Below are positions 32,989 to 42,181 of a stretch of 64,000 nucleotides of DNA, piece by piece (position 1 is the stretch's first letter; the number at the start of each line of letters is the position of its first letter). The notes under the pieces were generated by a model. It was not told where the DNA came from and did not search any database. It saw only the letters and a program-made list of their open reading frames with translations. A program made the translations under genes and the position numbers. The stretch is taken from contig JABWCL010000015.1 in assembly GCA_013360295.1 (NCBI GenBank), forward strand, positions 25,175 through 89,174. Direction: 5' to 3'. Source of the stretch: Ignavibacteriaceae bacterium. Lineage in GTDB: Bacteria > Bacteroidota > Ignavibacteria > Ignavibacteriales > Ignavibacteriaceae.

Positions 32989-35900
32989 ATGAATAAACTG
33001 TTTCTCTTATTGGCGCTATTCCCGTTGTCCCTGCAATCGCAGCCCTCGGGGTTTACCAAAATGCTTATTCCCCGGTTCCAATACGAACACGACTTTATGG
33101 CAACACAGTTTCTTCAACTCTCAGAAAGCACACACCTGTTTTTCTACCTGACATCCGATAACCAAATATATCAGACTAAAAGCACAGACGGAGGCAATAG
33201 TTGGAGTGTGCCCAAATTTATTGATTTTGGACGGATAGATCACCCATATGACGCCTCAAATTTCTCGGCTTACAAAGCAAAAACCGGCAGAATATTTCTC
33301 GCTTATCGTTTAGACTATACAAGGTACCGTTACTCGGATGACGAGGGGGAAACGTGGCAATATAAAAACGATCAGTACTTCAGGATCGGTACAACCACAA
33401 GGGCATCTCACACCCTTCCATCCTCCGGTGTTTTGTTTCAATCTTCCGGATCGCCTTTGATTTATATTTTTTCTTACAACTTAACGCGCCTAAGTTATAC
33501 TATATCTCAAAACGCCGATACGGTGTGGGCGCCCTATGTTAATATAATAACCTCCTGGCCGGGGAAGAAAATAAAAGAGCCTGGCCTGGTAATACAACCC
33601 TCCGGAAAGTGGATTTGCAGTTTCAGGGCGTATGACACGATCGCCAACAATCATTCGGTATACCTGTTGTCGAGTACCGACAACGGCGCCACCTGGCCGA
33701 ACCCTTCTCCCGTATTTACGGAAGAGATATCGTTCCATCGGCTGATAAACAAACCGGACGGTCAATTATATTTACTATATACAAAAATAACTGATTCAAT
33801 TATCGCGGGCTCAAGAATCCTGCATAATCACGATATTTATTACCGCGCAAGCACCGATGACGGCGCCACCTGGAGCGCGGAAACGAAGATTACCCGCTAC
33901 CCATACACGGATTTTAATTTCTGCGTGAGCCGTTTCAATGATAATATTAACTTCGTTTTCGCGAGTCTGAGGGACAGCATATATAGTGCCAGTACGCTTG
34001 CAGACGGGTGGAAGCACTATATATATCGCCCCGGGGTTTATCGCGGTATCCTGAGCGTTACACCTGACACAGACTATCCCCCAATACTGATACGGGAGAG
34101 GTGCGTCAGGGCGGACTCCGTTAAAAGCCCGTTTATCTTTCAGGCGCAGGTCGTGGGCGACTCCAATTATGTTGTAAACGGAACCATTATTCAGAGCGCG
34201 GGAAAAACAATTACATTGCCGCTCTATGACGACGGACTGCACCACGACTCGCTGGCAGGCGACGGCATTTACGGGAATGTGGCCGGCGGAATTATCTATC
34301 CCTTCGGTTCCGCAAGTATACAGGGCGGTTATAAAATTTCGGTGAGCCGCCACTCTGCAACGGCTCTCAGCGGCGAATTGAGTTATTTGAATTTCTCGGG
34401 GGTCACACCGGTTAAATCAGCTTCGTTCGACATAAACAACCTTTATGTTCCTCTCCGGCACGATGTGTTTACCGGTGACGGATGGCTGTATGACAGTGTT
34501 TCTGTTATTTTTAATTGCGGCTTTTATCTATCGGGGATGGCTAACGGCAGTCTATGGGCGAACGGACTATTATCTCCCGCATTGACGGAAGACTATATCC
34601 CCGGGCCGGTCAGGGATTATCCGGGTTCCGGGTCCCTGTTTATACTGCGTTCGTCAGATCCTCCTTTTAGTAAAAGCTGGCAGGAATGGAGACTTGCCGT
34701 TGCAGACGGCGCTTCGTTTTATGACGGCGACAATGATGGTATTTATAGCCCTTTCGATAAAAACACCAACGGCTCGTGGGATTCTGATGAAGACCGCCCC
34801 GATCTGATCGGCGATTTTACCGCCTGGACGGTTATGAATGACGGAAGGCTCCCCCGGGACCGCAGATTCAGCAATTCTTATCCACTCGGTATTGAAGTTC
34901 AGCAAACCCTTTTTGGATGGAGTGGAACCGGAACGCCGCTGGAGAACAGTTTATTTATTCGTTACCGCATTATTAATAAAAGCAAAAACTACGAAAGGCT
35001 TGACAGTGTATATTTTACAATTGCCACAGACCTGGATCTCGGGAATTATAGTAATGACCTTCAGGGCTGTGATACTTTACTAAACCTTGGGTATGCTTAT
35101 GATGCTTCGCCGGATACTCCTTATTGGGCGGTGGGCGCATCCTCGGGAGCCGCGCTTGTGCAGGGGCCGGCAGTGTTTTTACCCGGCATTACTTTTACTG
35201 ATGTTAACGGTGACGGGAAATATCAGCACGGTACCGATATACCCCTTGATTCCGCCTTTAATCACAACGGAAAATACATCGGAAAGAATATATTACCGGG
35301 CGCGGTAAATCTGGCAATGACTTCTTTTCAGCCAATTTTCCGCTCTCATCCAACCCACGGCGATCCGTATCAAATAGAATCCGTCCGATACTATCAATTG
35401 GGAGGTATGCTGATTGGGGGATCACTGTTTGATTTATGCAATTCCAATTTCTGGATATTCAATCCGCCAGAAACCTGTTCCTCAGCAAACAGAGTTTTTC
35501 CGTTATCAGGGAATCCTGTTGACAGTACGGGTTGGTTAAGCTCAATAAAAATAGATGTACGTGACTGGGTTAATTCAGGGCCTTTTACACTATTTCGGAA
35601 CGAAACGGTAGATATTATTTCCGCTTACAGTGTGGGGCGGCACTCCTCCAACACTCTTGCCTCAGTAGATGAACTTAAAAATAATATCAGGTATTTAACC
35701 GGTTTTTATAATGATAACTTCACGCAGTCAGGTTTGCCCGAAACGAACAGCAGCAAAAGAGGAGTGGGATTCTCTCTCGGAGATAATTATCCAAATCCGT
35801 TCAATCCTGTTACAGTGATTGGTTTCAGCATTCCGATTGCATCAGATGTTTCGTTAAAAGTGTTTGATATTCTCGGAAGGGAAATTGCGGATCTGGTTAA

Positions 35901-36027
35901 CGAGCATAAAACCTCGGGATACCACAAGGTTCAGTTCAATTCCTCGGGATTGGCGAGCGGAATTTATTTTTACCGGATAAAAGCAGGAGAGTTCACACAG
36001 ATCAAAAAAATGGTTATAGTAAAGTAA
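32989..36027 (+). CDS. Large T9SS surface protein with sialidase-like propeller (paralogue 1)
   Basis: A 1,012-residue secreted protein. After the signal peptide (about 1-17) residues about 30-330 resemble a BNR/sialidase propeller (STDGGNSW, SDDEGETW, SSTDNGATW, ASTDDGATW). The middle (about 370-900) has segments DGLHHDSLAGDGIYG, DRPDLIGDFTAW and DVNGDGKYQHGTD, the last with a calcium-binding look. The tail GFSLGDNYPNPFNPVTVIGF ends in KKMVIVK and targets it to the type IX system. The next gene is a tandem paralogue of the same length and layout. Conserved sialidase catalytic residues are not evident, so enzyme activity is not claimed. Confidence 0.85.
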   Translation: MNKLFLLLALFPLSLQSQPSGFTKMLIPRFQYEHDFMATQFLQLSESTHLFFYLTSDNQIYQTKSTDGGNSWSVPKFIDFGRIDHPYDASNFSAYKAKTGRIFLAYRLDYTRYRYSDDEGETWQYKNDQYFRIGTTTRASHTLPSSGVLFQSSGSPLIYIFSYNLTRLSYTISQNADTVWAPYVNIITSWPGKKIKEPGLVIQPSGKWICSFRAYDTIANNHSVYLLSSTDNGATWPNPSPVFTEEISFHRLINKPDGQLYLLYTKITDSIIAGSRILHNHDIYYRASTDDGATWSAETKITRYPYTDFNFCVSRFNDNINFVFASLRDSIYSASTLADGWKHYIYRPGVYRGILSVTPDTDYPPILIRERCVRADSVKSPFIFQAQVVGDSNYVVNGTIIQSAGKTITLPLYDDGLHHDSLAGDGIYGNVAGGIIYPFGSASIQGGYKISVSRHSATALSGELSYLNFSGVTPVKSASFDINNLYVPLRHDVFTGDGWLYDSVSVIFNCGFYLSGMANGSLWANGLLSPALTEDYIPGPVRDYPGSGSLFILRSSDPPFSKSWQEWRLAVADGASFYDGDNDGIYSPFDKNTNGSWDSDEDRPDLIGDFTAWTVMNDGRLPRDRRFSNSYPLGIEVQQTLFGWSGTGTPLENSLFIRYRIINKSKNYERLDSVYFTIATDLDLGNYSNDLQGCDTLLNLGYAYDASPDTPYWAVGASSGAALVQGPAVFLPGITFTDVNGDGKYQHGTDIPLDSAFNHNGKYIGKNILPGAVNLAMTSFQPIFRSHPTHGDPYQIESVRYYQLGGMLIGGSLFDLCNSNFWIFNPPETCSSANRVFPLSGNPVDSTGWLSSIKIDVRDWVNSGPFTLFRNETVDIISAYSVGRHSSNTLASVDELKNNIRYLTGFYNDNFTQSGLPETNSSKRGVGFSLGDNYPNPFNPVTVIGFSIPIASDVSLKVFDILGREIADLVNEHKTSGYHKVQFNSSGLASGIYFYRIKAGEFTQIKKMVIVK

Positions 36028-36051
36028 CGGGGAAAGCGCGTTGCATTTTCG

Positions 36052-36064
36052 TTTTTTTTTTTTT
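36052..36064. repeat. 13-base poly-T tract inside a candidate promoter
   Basis: An uninterrupted run of 13 T lies between a TTG (36041-36043) and a TATATTTG box (36066-36073) upstream of the second tandem paralogue. Length changes would alter promoter spacing. Confidence 0.6.
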
Positions 36065-36065
36065 G

Positions 36066-36073
36066 TATATTTG
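36066..36073 (+). promoter_or_regulatory. Candidate TAnnTTTG -7 promoter box
   Basis: TATATTTG, 28 bases before the ATG at 36102, matches the Bacteroidota -7 consensus. TTG at 36041-36043 could be the -33 element with 22 bases between them. Confidence 0.4.
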
Positions 36074-36101
36074 TTGAACACACTCATAATAAGGTTACAA
36101 T

Positions 36102-39100
36102 ATGAAAAAGCTACTTGTAATTTTTCTGCCGTTTTTCTTAGCGGCAAACATTTCGGCACAAACGGGGAATTTCAGGCAGGTGCCTCTTGCTTTCAAAAAC
36201 CAGAATTATCTTGCCACGCAAATATTACAACTTGATAACAGCACCTTTTTGTTTTTCTATGTTGATTACAGCAGGAATCTTTTCAGTATTAGAAGCACTG
36301 ACGGCGGTAATTCGTGGAAGGAGCCATCTTTGCTGTTACAACTATCGGAAGATCTTATGAATAACTACAATCTTTCCGCGTTTCGGACCGCGTCCGGGAG
36401 GATCTTCCTCACTTACCGCGGCGGATATACATATTATGCGTACTCTGACAACGGCGGAGAATCGTGGAATTTTTCTTCAAATTACTATTTCCGGATCGGA
36501 ACCTCAAGCATTACCCACAGAAGCCAGTCAATGGGTTCGTTTTTTCAGGCCGCCGGCCAGCCGCTTGTTTATATATTTTCTTTCCAGAACACAAGGCTTA
36601 GTTATTTAACATTAGCCAACTCGGATACGGTCTGGTCTCCTTATATTAATATTCCAACTTCACTGACCAACAAAAAAATATTCGAACCGTCTCTTGTCCT
36701 TCAACCCGGCGGAAAGTGGATATGCAGTTTCAGGGCCTGGGATGCGGTTTCCCAAATCTATTCAATACACTCTGTTTCAAGCTCCGATAACGGAGTTACC
36801 TGGTCCGCGCCCGTGGAATGGTTAAACGGAAGAATACTTTTTCACCGGCTTGTCACAAATTCTTCCGGCGAGCTTACACTTATCTATAACATATTTTCTG
36901 ATTCCACCGCTTACGGACTGAGTTCCCTGGTTAACTATGATATCTGTTACAGGACCAGCGTAAATGACGGAGGCGCCTGGAGCAGTGAAAATAAAGTTAC
37001 GAGATACAAAGGTATGGACTCGGAGTTCAACGTGGATCCGTATAACAATAAGATCAATATTTCGTTTTTAAGTGAACGTGGTTCCACGCTAGAGGGTTCT
37101 TTACTTGGCGATGGCTGGCGCCATTATAAGGGTTTTGCGCAGGCTTATTATGGAACCGTTGGAGTTTCAACTGATGAGACTCCGCCCCCCGTTCTTGTTC
37201 GAGACCGCATAGTCGGCGATTTGATCGTTAAAAGCCCCTGGGTATTACAATGTCAGATAATAGGCGACTCGTCAACTGTTGTAACCGCGGAATTTTATCA
37301 GAACACAGGGAAGGGGTTTAAACTCGCGCTTTATGATGACGGGAATCATTCAGATTCTCTTGCCGGCGATGGAATATTTGGGGGTGTTAACGGCGGTATT
37401 GTTAATCCAATTAACCAAGGCACCGTAATTATGGGTTACACGTTATCAGTCTCAAACAGTTCCGGGGCAATAGTTAATTCTTCTGCTTCACAGCTCTTCC
37501 TTGCAAATTATACTCCGGTAAATGCGGGGCTTTTTAATTCAAACAATTTATATATACCTTTTTCAAATGACGGAATAATCGCGGATTTAGATACCGGGGC
37601 GGGGGCCGGAGGCAAATATGATAATAGTGTTTTTCTTTTCTCTTCCGGGTTTTTCCTTTCAGGGCTTGCCGGGATCAATGACTGGGCTAATGGCGTAATG
37701 TCCGCGTCCCGTATCCAGGATTATTCAACCGGCCCGGTCCGCGAATATCCCGGATTTAATTCAATATTTATTGTAAAGGCAAGTGATGCGCCTTTCAGTA
37801 AATCGTGGCAGGATTGGCGTTATGCGGTTGCGGACGGCGCTTCCTTTTATGATGGGAACGGGGATGCAATATATAACCCGGTTGATCTCAATAATAACAG
37901 TGTTTGGGACACTAATGAAGACCGCCCCGATTTGATCGGTGACTTCACCGCCTGGTGTGTCTTTAACGACGGTATTCCTTCCGGTTTAAGACGGTTTTCC
38001 AACGTAGACCCAATGGGAATTGAAATTCAGCAAACAATCTTTGGGTGGAGCGCCCCCGGTACTCCTCTTAGTAATTCAATGTTTGTCAGGTATTCGTTAA
38101 TCAACAAGAGCGGATCATACGAAAAATTTGACAGTGTTTACTTTTCATTTGCAAGCGATCCCGATTTAGGGGATTATGCTGACGACCTGGTTGGTTCTGA
38201 TTCATTGTTGAACCTCGGATATGTATATAATTCCGGGCCTGATGACGTTTTTGGAAATAATTGTCCGGCTTTTGGTATTGCTGTGTTACAGGGTCCGCCG
38301 GCTTATATACCCGGGAAAACATTCACGGACGTAAACGGGAACGGAATATATGATCATGGTTCTGATACTCCGCTTGATACCGCTTTTAATCATAAGGGAA
38401 AATATTTATCGCGTGATGCTTTCCCCGGTGCTGAAAATTTGAAGATGACATCGTTTCAGCATTATATGAGTTCACACCCGACAAACGGAGACCCGAATAC
38501 AAAAACCGAGTTAAGAAATTATCTGTTGGGCGGAAGAGATAAATTCGGACAGAGAATAAATCCCTGTACCTGGTCTTTTGGGTCTGTTTATCCGCCGGCA
38601 AACTGCGCGCTGGTGAATCCGGAGTATTTCTATTCCGGCGACCCGGTCACATCCACCGGGTGGTTGAATAATACCGGTGTTGACCAAAGAATGCTGGTAA
38701 ATACCGGCCCATTTACCTTAGTAAGAAATAAAAAAGTAGATATAATAGGCGCTTACAGTGTCGGAAGGCATTCAACAGCATCACTTAATTCGGTGAATGT
38801 GCTTAAAGATAATATTACTTATATAAAAGAATTCTATAACGATAACTTCACCCGAACTGGTTTGCCCGGGGCGAACAGCAACATTAACGGAGAAGGATTT
38901 TCTCTCGGAGATAATTATCCCAATCCGTTCAATCCCGTTACGGTGATAGGTTTCAGCATTCCAGTTGCTTCAGAAGTGTCACTTAAAATTTATGATATCC
39001 TCGGCAACGAAGTGGCTGATTTGGTAAACTCAGCAAAAACCGCAGGGTATCATAATGTACAGTTTAATTCCACCGGTTTGGCAAGCGGAGTTTATTTTTA

Positions 39101-39155
39101 CCAACTGCGGGCGGGATCGTTCAGCCAGATTAAAAAAATGATTATTGTAAAGTAG
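36102..39155 (+). CDS. Large T9SS surface protein with sialidase-like propeller (paralogue 2)
   Basis: A 1,017-residue secreted protein, signal peptide about 1-20, with the same layout as its upstream neighbour: BNR-type repeats (STDGGNSW, SDNGGESW, SSSDNGVTW, VNDGGAW), DDGNHSDSLAGDGIFGG, DRPDLIGDFTAWCVF, DVNGNGIYDHGSDTPLDTAFNHKGKY, and the T9SS tail GFSLGDNYPNPFNPVTVIGF ending KKMIIVK. The two are roughly half identical by eye, with the tails almost the same. It is separated from a lipoprotein gene by 17 bases, suggesting coexpression. A poly-T tract precedes it. Confidence 0.87.
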   Translation: MKKLLVIFLPFFLAANISAQTGNFRQVPLAFKNQNYLATQILQLDNSTFLFFYVDYSRNLFSIRSTDGGNSWKEPSLLLQLSEDLMNNYNLSAFRTASGRIFLTYRGGYTYYAYSDNGGESWNFSSNYYFRIGTSSITHRSQSMGSFFQAAGQPLVYIFSFQNTRLSYLTLANSDTVWSPYINIPTSLTNKKIFEPSLVLQPGGKWICSFRAWDAVSQIYSIHSVSSSDNGVTWSAPVEWLNGRILFHRLVTNSSGELTLIYNIFSDSTAYGLSSLVNYDICYRTSVNDGGAWSSENKVTRYKGMDSEFNVDPYNNKINISFLSERGSTLEGSLLGDGWRHYKGFAQAYYGTVGVSTDETPPPVLVRDRIVGDLIVKSPWVLQCQIIGDSSTVVTAEFYQNTGKGFKLALYDDGNHSDSLAGDGIFGGVNGGIVNPINQGTVIMGYTLSVSNSSGAIVNSSASQLFLANYTPVNAGLFNSNNLYIPFSNDGIIADLDTGAGAGGKYDNSVFLFSSGFFLSGLAGINDWANGVMSASRIQDYSTGPVREYPGFNSIFIVKASDAPFSKSWQDWRYAVADGASFYDGNGDAIYNPVDLNNNSVWDTNEDRPDLIGDFTAWCVFNDGIPSGLRRFSNVDPMGIEIQQTIFGWSAPGTPLSNSMFVRYSLINKSGSYEKFDSVYFSFASDPDLGDYADDLVGSDSLLNLGYVYNSGPDDVFGNNCPAFGIAVLQGPPAYIPGKTFTDVNGNGIYDHGSDTPLDTAFNHKGKYLSRDAFPGAENLKMTSFQHYMSSHPTNGDPNTKTELRNYLLGGRDKFGQRINPCTWSFGSVYPPANCALVNPEYFYSGDPVTSTGWLNNTGVDQRMLVNTGPFTLVRNKKVDIIGAYSVGRHSTASLNSVNVLKDNITYIKEFYNDNFTRTGLPGANSNINGEGFSLGDNYPNPFNPVTVIGFSIPVASEVSLKIYDILGNEVADLVNSAKTAGYHNVQFNSTGLASGVYFYQLRAGSFSQIKKMIIVK

Positions 39156-39172
39156 CGGAAAGGACTATAGAG

Positions 39173-40114
39173 ATGAAAATATATTTAGCACTTTTAACAA
39201 CGATTCTGTTTTCATTTATTTTTATGGCTTGCACCGAAGAGGAAACGGGGCCGCCGAACAAAAACAATTCTGTTTCCATTTCTTTCCCGCTGAATAATTC
39301 CGTGATCGGTGATTCCGTTATGCTTAAGGTTACGCTGCAGGAGCCAAACGCGGTGGATAAAGTTGAATATCAGCTTGATGGAGTGCAACTCGGTACCGCG
39401 CTTGCATCCACAAATTTTGAGTATAAATGGGTGCCTTCTTCACCGCAAATCGGGCGTGTTTATAAACTGACGGCAAAAGCCACGGATAAGAGCGGGAGTG
39501 TGGTTGTGTCAGATACTGTCAGCGTATCATACAAGTGGTATGAGCTTATAACGGATAACGATAATTTGTGGGCCCCTGATATTAACCGCCTGTTAATCCG
39601 GAGCAGCACCACTCATCTCGAAACACGCGTGGAGTGCTACGGGAACTGGGTTAACCCATACCTCGTCGCGGAGGGGATCTCGTTCGCGGTTTTTCTGGAT
39701 ACCGACAGGAACAAAAATACCGGGCTTAGTTCATCGGTTCCATTTGGTTATGCCCCGAACGATATAGGCGCCGATTATATGATGATCTGCGGTTTTGAAG
39801 ATAACGCGCTTTACAAGTGGAACCAGGCGGATTCATCCTGGAAACGGCATGAGAACCTGGTTTCCCTGGAATTACAGGCCAACAGCAGTTTTTCTGAAAT
39901 GAAGATACCGCGTGCTTCTATTGGTAATCCGGCATCGGCAGATATTGCCGCCCTGCTTTTAACAACTGCCCCCGGGCAGGATGCGAACAAAGACTGGGCG
40001 CCCGATACCACACACGCAACATATACGATTAATGGTTTGTATATCGGAAAAGAATCATTGAATAAAGTCTCGCATATTGCTGCGGCAAAAAAACTTTATT
40101 TATTAAAAAAATAA
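39173..40114 (+). CDS. Lipoprotein with Ig-like domain
   Basis: A 313-residue lipoprotein: signal peptide with lipobox FIFMAC (Cys about 20), then an Ig-like domain (about 35-120; ISFPLNNSVIGDSVMLKVT, VDKVEYQLDGVQLG) of the bacterial Ig/Big_9 kind, and a C-terminal domain of about 180 residues beginning YELITDNDNLWAPDI, with a jelly-roll/CBM9-like look (FAVFLDTDRNKNTGLSSS). No T9SS tail. It may be an outer-membrane lipoprotein working with the T9SS protein encoded directly upstream. Confidence 0.8.
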   Translation: MKIYLALLTTILFSFIFMACTEEETGPPNKNNSVSISFPLNNSVIGDSVMLKVTLQEPNAVDKVEYQLDGVQLGTALASTNFEYKWVPSSPQIGRVYKLTAKATDKSGSVVVSDTVSVSYKWYELITDNDNLWAPDINRLLIRSSTTHLETRVECYGNWVNPYLVAEGISFAVFLDTDRNKNTGLSSSVPFGYAPNDIGADYMMICGFEDNALYKWNQADSSWKRHENLVSLELQANSSFSEMKIPRASIGNPASADIAALLLTTAPGQDANKDWAPDTTHATYTINGLYIGKESLNKVSHIAAAKKLYLLKK

Positions 40115-40214
40115 GATTTACTGTTTGAAATTGGGGGGCGCTTCGATACTTCCGATAGTTATTGGGATACTCAGCGTCCGTACATTTTGAAGAATTCTTA
40201 ATTCATCATATTAG

Positions 40215-40252
40215 GTCCCGTCCCCACCTGGGGATGGGATCAGTTTTTTATT
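40215..40252 (+). terminator. Rho-independent terminator after the lipoprotein gene
   Basis: Stem GTCCCGTCCCC / GGGGATGGGAT with a 4-base loop, followed by AGTTTTTTATT on the plus strand. It overlaps the 3' end of the convergent AraC-type gene by about 13 bases. Confidence 0.65.
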
Positions 40253-41184
40253 ATAAACGAAGACGGGCTGACGCCAAACCTTTTTTTGAACGATGAACTG
40301 AACGAATAAATATCGGGGAAACCGGATTTCTCTGCAGTTTCTGAGACTGATAACCGTTTCTCACGCAGCAGGCGCGCTGAGTGGCGGAGCCTTCTTTCAA
40401 GCAAGTATTGATAAGGCGTGACACCGTACACAGCCCTGAAGACACGAATAAAATAGTACGGAGATAGCGAGCACATCGCGGCAAGCGAGGTGATCTCAGT
40501 TTTTTCCCGGAAACTTTCATCAATAATACTTTTTGCGGTTGCCACCCTGCGGTATAGTTCCCTGCGGGTTGACTCCCTGTAAGCCGGCGCTTTTGAAGAA
40601 TAGCCGATATCCCTGTTGCCGCACCGGAAAAGTTCATACGCCACGTCAAAGAAAATTCCGTTGTCGTAAACCGCCGCACCTGAGCGGACTTTTTCGATGA
40701 GGATGCCCACAATTATGCCCAGCCTGTTCTCTCCCATTGAATAGAGCCTCTCGAAGAGGGGCAGACTGATCTCATTTTCCGCATAATAATCAACCGGGGA
40801 GTATCCAAGTGCTTCTCTCTTCGCGTCATTAAGAACCGCTTTTGAAAAATAAATACATACACCCTCCGCCGGTTTACCCCCGGGAATTTCACATCCGTAG
40901 TTCCTTCCTTCATCCACTACAAGGAATGTCCCGCGCCTCACTGCAAAAGCCCTGCCGTCAAAGAAATAATTTTCGGTACGGCTTATGCCAGCCTTGACGG
41001 AAACCCGTGCGTTGTCAATTTTTTCATTCACTCCCGCGAGGAGGGAATGAACAATATAGTTATCGCCGGGTTGGGCGAAGGAGTCCAGGTTGCTGTTTGT
41101 TAATTTATGTATTTTGTCGTTGAACATCAGTAACTGAGATTTTGAGTCATATATTGCGGAAAAATTTATTGCTTTATGATTCAA
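40240..41184 (-). CDS. AraC-family transcriptional regulator
   Basis: A 314-residue regulator. The C-terminal 100 residues form two helix-turn-helix motifs of the AraC/XylS family (ITSLAAMCSLSPYYFIRVF, then RLRHSARLLREKRLSVSETAEKSGF and FSSSFKKRFGVSP). The N-terminal part (about 1-200) is a cupin-like ligand or dimer domain with no clear family. It probably binds DNA as a dimer in response to a small molecule. The neighbouring genes (lipoprotein and dcd) are convergent or divergent, so its targets may be elsewhere. Confidence 0.85.
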   Translation of the reverse strand: MNHKAINFSAIYDSKSQLLMFNDKIHKLTNSNLDSFAQPGDNYIVHSLLAGVNEKIDNARVSVKAGISRTENYFFDGRAFAVRRGTFLVVDEGRNYGCEIPGGKPAEGVCIYFSKAVLNDAKREALGYSPVDYYAENEISLPLFERLYSMGENRLGIIVGILIEKVRSGAAVYDNGIFFDVAYELFRCGNRDIGYSSKAPAYRESTRRELYRRVATAKSIIDESFREKTEITSLAAMCSLSPYYFIRVFRAVYGVTPYQYLLERRLRHSARLLREKRLSVSETAEKSGFPDIYSFSSSFKKRFGVSPSSFIIKN

Positions 41185-41309
41185 TTAGTTTGAGCGGAGG
41201 GAAAATAAAATGAGATGAAAAAAGGGAGGATGAGCGGAAGGAAATGCTGTTGTAAAAATATATATTCCGGTTAAGAGTTTATTTTAATAATTATGACCAC
41301 GGAGCGAAG

Positions 41310-41828
41310 ATGATACTTTCCGGTAAAGAGATAAAAAGCAGGCTGGGAGGAGAAATATTAATTGATCCGTTTGATGAAAAGCGGCTCAATCCCAACAGTT
41401 ATAACCTCCGGCTTTCAGAGGAAATGCTGATATATAATGACGCTGTGCTCGATATGAAAAAGCCGAACCCCACAAGGAGCCTGACCATTCCGGAAAGCGG
41501 TTTGACCCTTCAGCCCGGGAAGCTTTACCTCGGCAGGACAATTGAATATACAAAGACGGATAAATATGTTCCTATGCTTGAGGGGAGATCATCCATCGGC
41601 CGGCTGGGAATTTTTGTCCACGTAACCGCGGGATTCGGTGATGTTGGTTTTTCCGGTTACTGGACGCTTGAGATATTCTGCGTTCAGCCGGTAATCATTT
41701 ATGCAGGTGTTGAAATATGCCAGATTTATTATCACTCCATAGAGGGGGATTATGAAACTTATACAAAAGGGAAGTATCAGAATAACACGGGAATTCAGCC
41801 AAGTATGCTTTATAAAGATTTTCTGTGA
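41310..41828 (+). CDS. dcd: dCTP deaminase
   Basis: A 172-residue dUTPase-superfamily enzyme that deaminates dCTP to dUTP for thymidylate synthesis. The signature motifs are present: EGRSSIGRLGIFVHVTAGFG and GFSGYWTLEI with the catalytic Glu121, and a QNNTGIQPSMLYKDF tail. The GFGDVGFSG segment is like the Firmicute/Bacteroidota forms; no extra dUTPase residues can be judged. A GGAG ribosome site precedes the ATG. Confidence 0.93.
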   Translation: MILSGKEIKSRLGGEILIDPFDEKRLNPNSYNLRLSEEMLIYNDAVLDMKKPNPTRSLTIPESGLTLQPGKLYLGRTIEYTKTDKYVPMLEGRSSIGRLGIFVHVTAGFGDVGFSGYWTLEIFCVQPVIIYAGVEICQIYYHSIEGDYETYTKGKYQNNTGIQPSMLYKDFL

Positions 41829-42108
41829 TTCCGGAATGGCGGGTAAGCCTCTGTGAGTACTGCTCAATCCGGAAAAGGCTTTCAAACATAAAAACCACTG
41901 TTCTGAATTATTGAAATTATGTGAATATAGAAATTTTATTTATTGAGCTATTATTCGATGGAAGATAAAATTGACGAATGAACATTAATAAATGGCTGAG
42001 GTTTTAATGCGCGCGCTCCGGGCTGGAAAACGGAAGGTAATTTGATAAATGTAATTATTTATAAGGTAAATCTGACTTTACTTGCGAGATAAAGGATTAG
42101 AAAATAAA

Positions 42109-42133
42109 AAGGGCGAGTCCGCGACCCGCCCTT
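42109..42133 (-). terminator. Rho-independent terminator of the gene at 42182
   Basis: Stem AAGGGCG/CGCCCTT with an inner GTC/GAC pairing; on the minus strand it is followed by TTTTTATTTTC. Confidence 0.6.
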
Positions 42134-42141
42134 CATTTCTT

Positions 42142-42166
42142 TCGCGCAGCTCGCGAGCTGCACTAC
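42142..42166. repeat. GTAG...CTAC palindromic repeat, variant core
   Basis: Core GCAGCTCGCGAGCTGC (42146-42161), flanked by GC and ACTAC. Relative to 19948 and 26949 the inner G-C pair is C-G on both arms, so the palindrome is kept by a paired change. Confidence 0.65.
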
Positions 42167-42181
42167 ATTAATTATATTAGT

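Larger units (their letters stand above)
41829..42181. other. Intergenic region between convergent genes
   Basis: No gene is supported. The left part is AT rich without clear signals. The right end holds the terminator and palindrome listed at 42109-42166. Confidence 0.45.

Noticed and set aside
33811..34353. 180-residue minus-strand ORF
   Set aside because: Antisense to a well-supported T9SS gene; residue pattern has no fold features.
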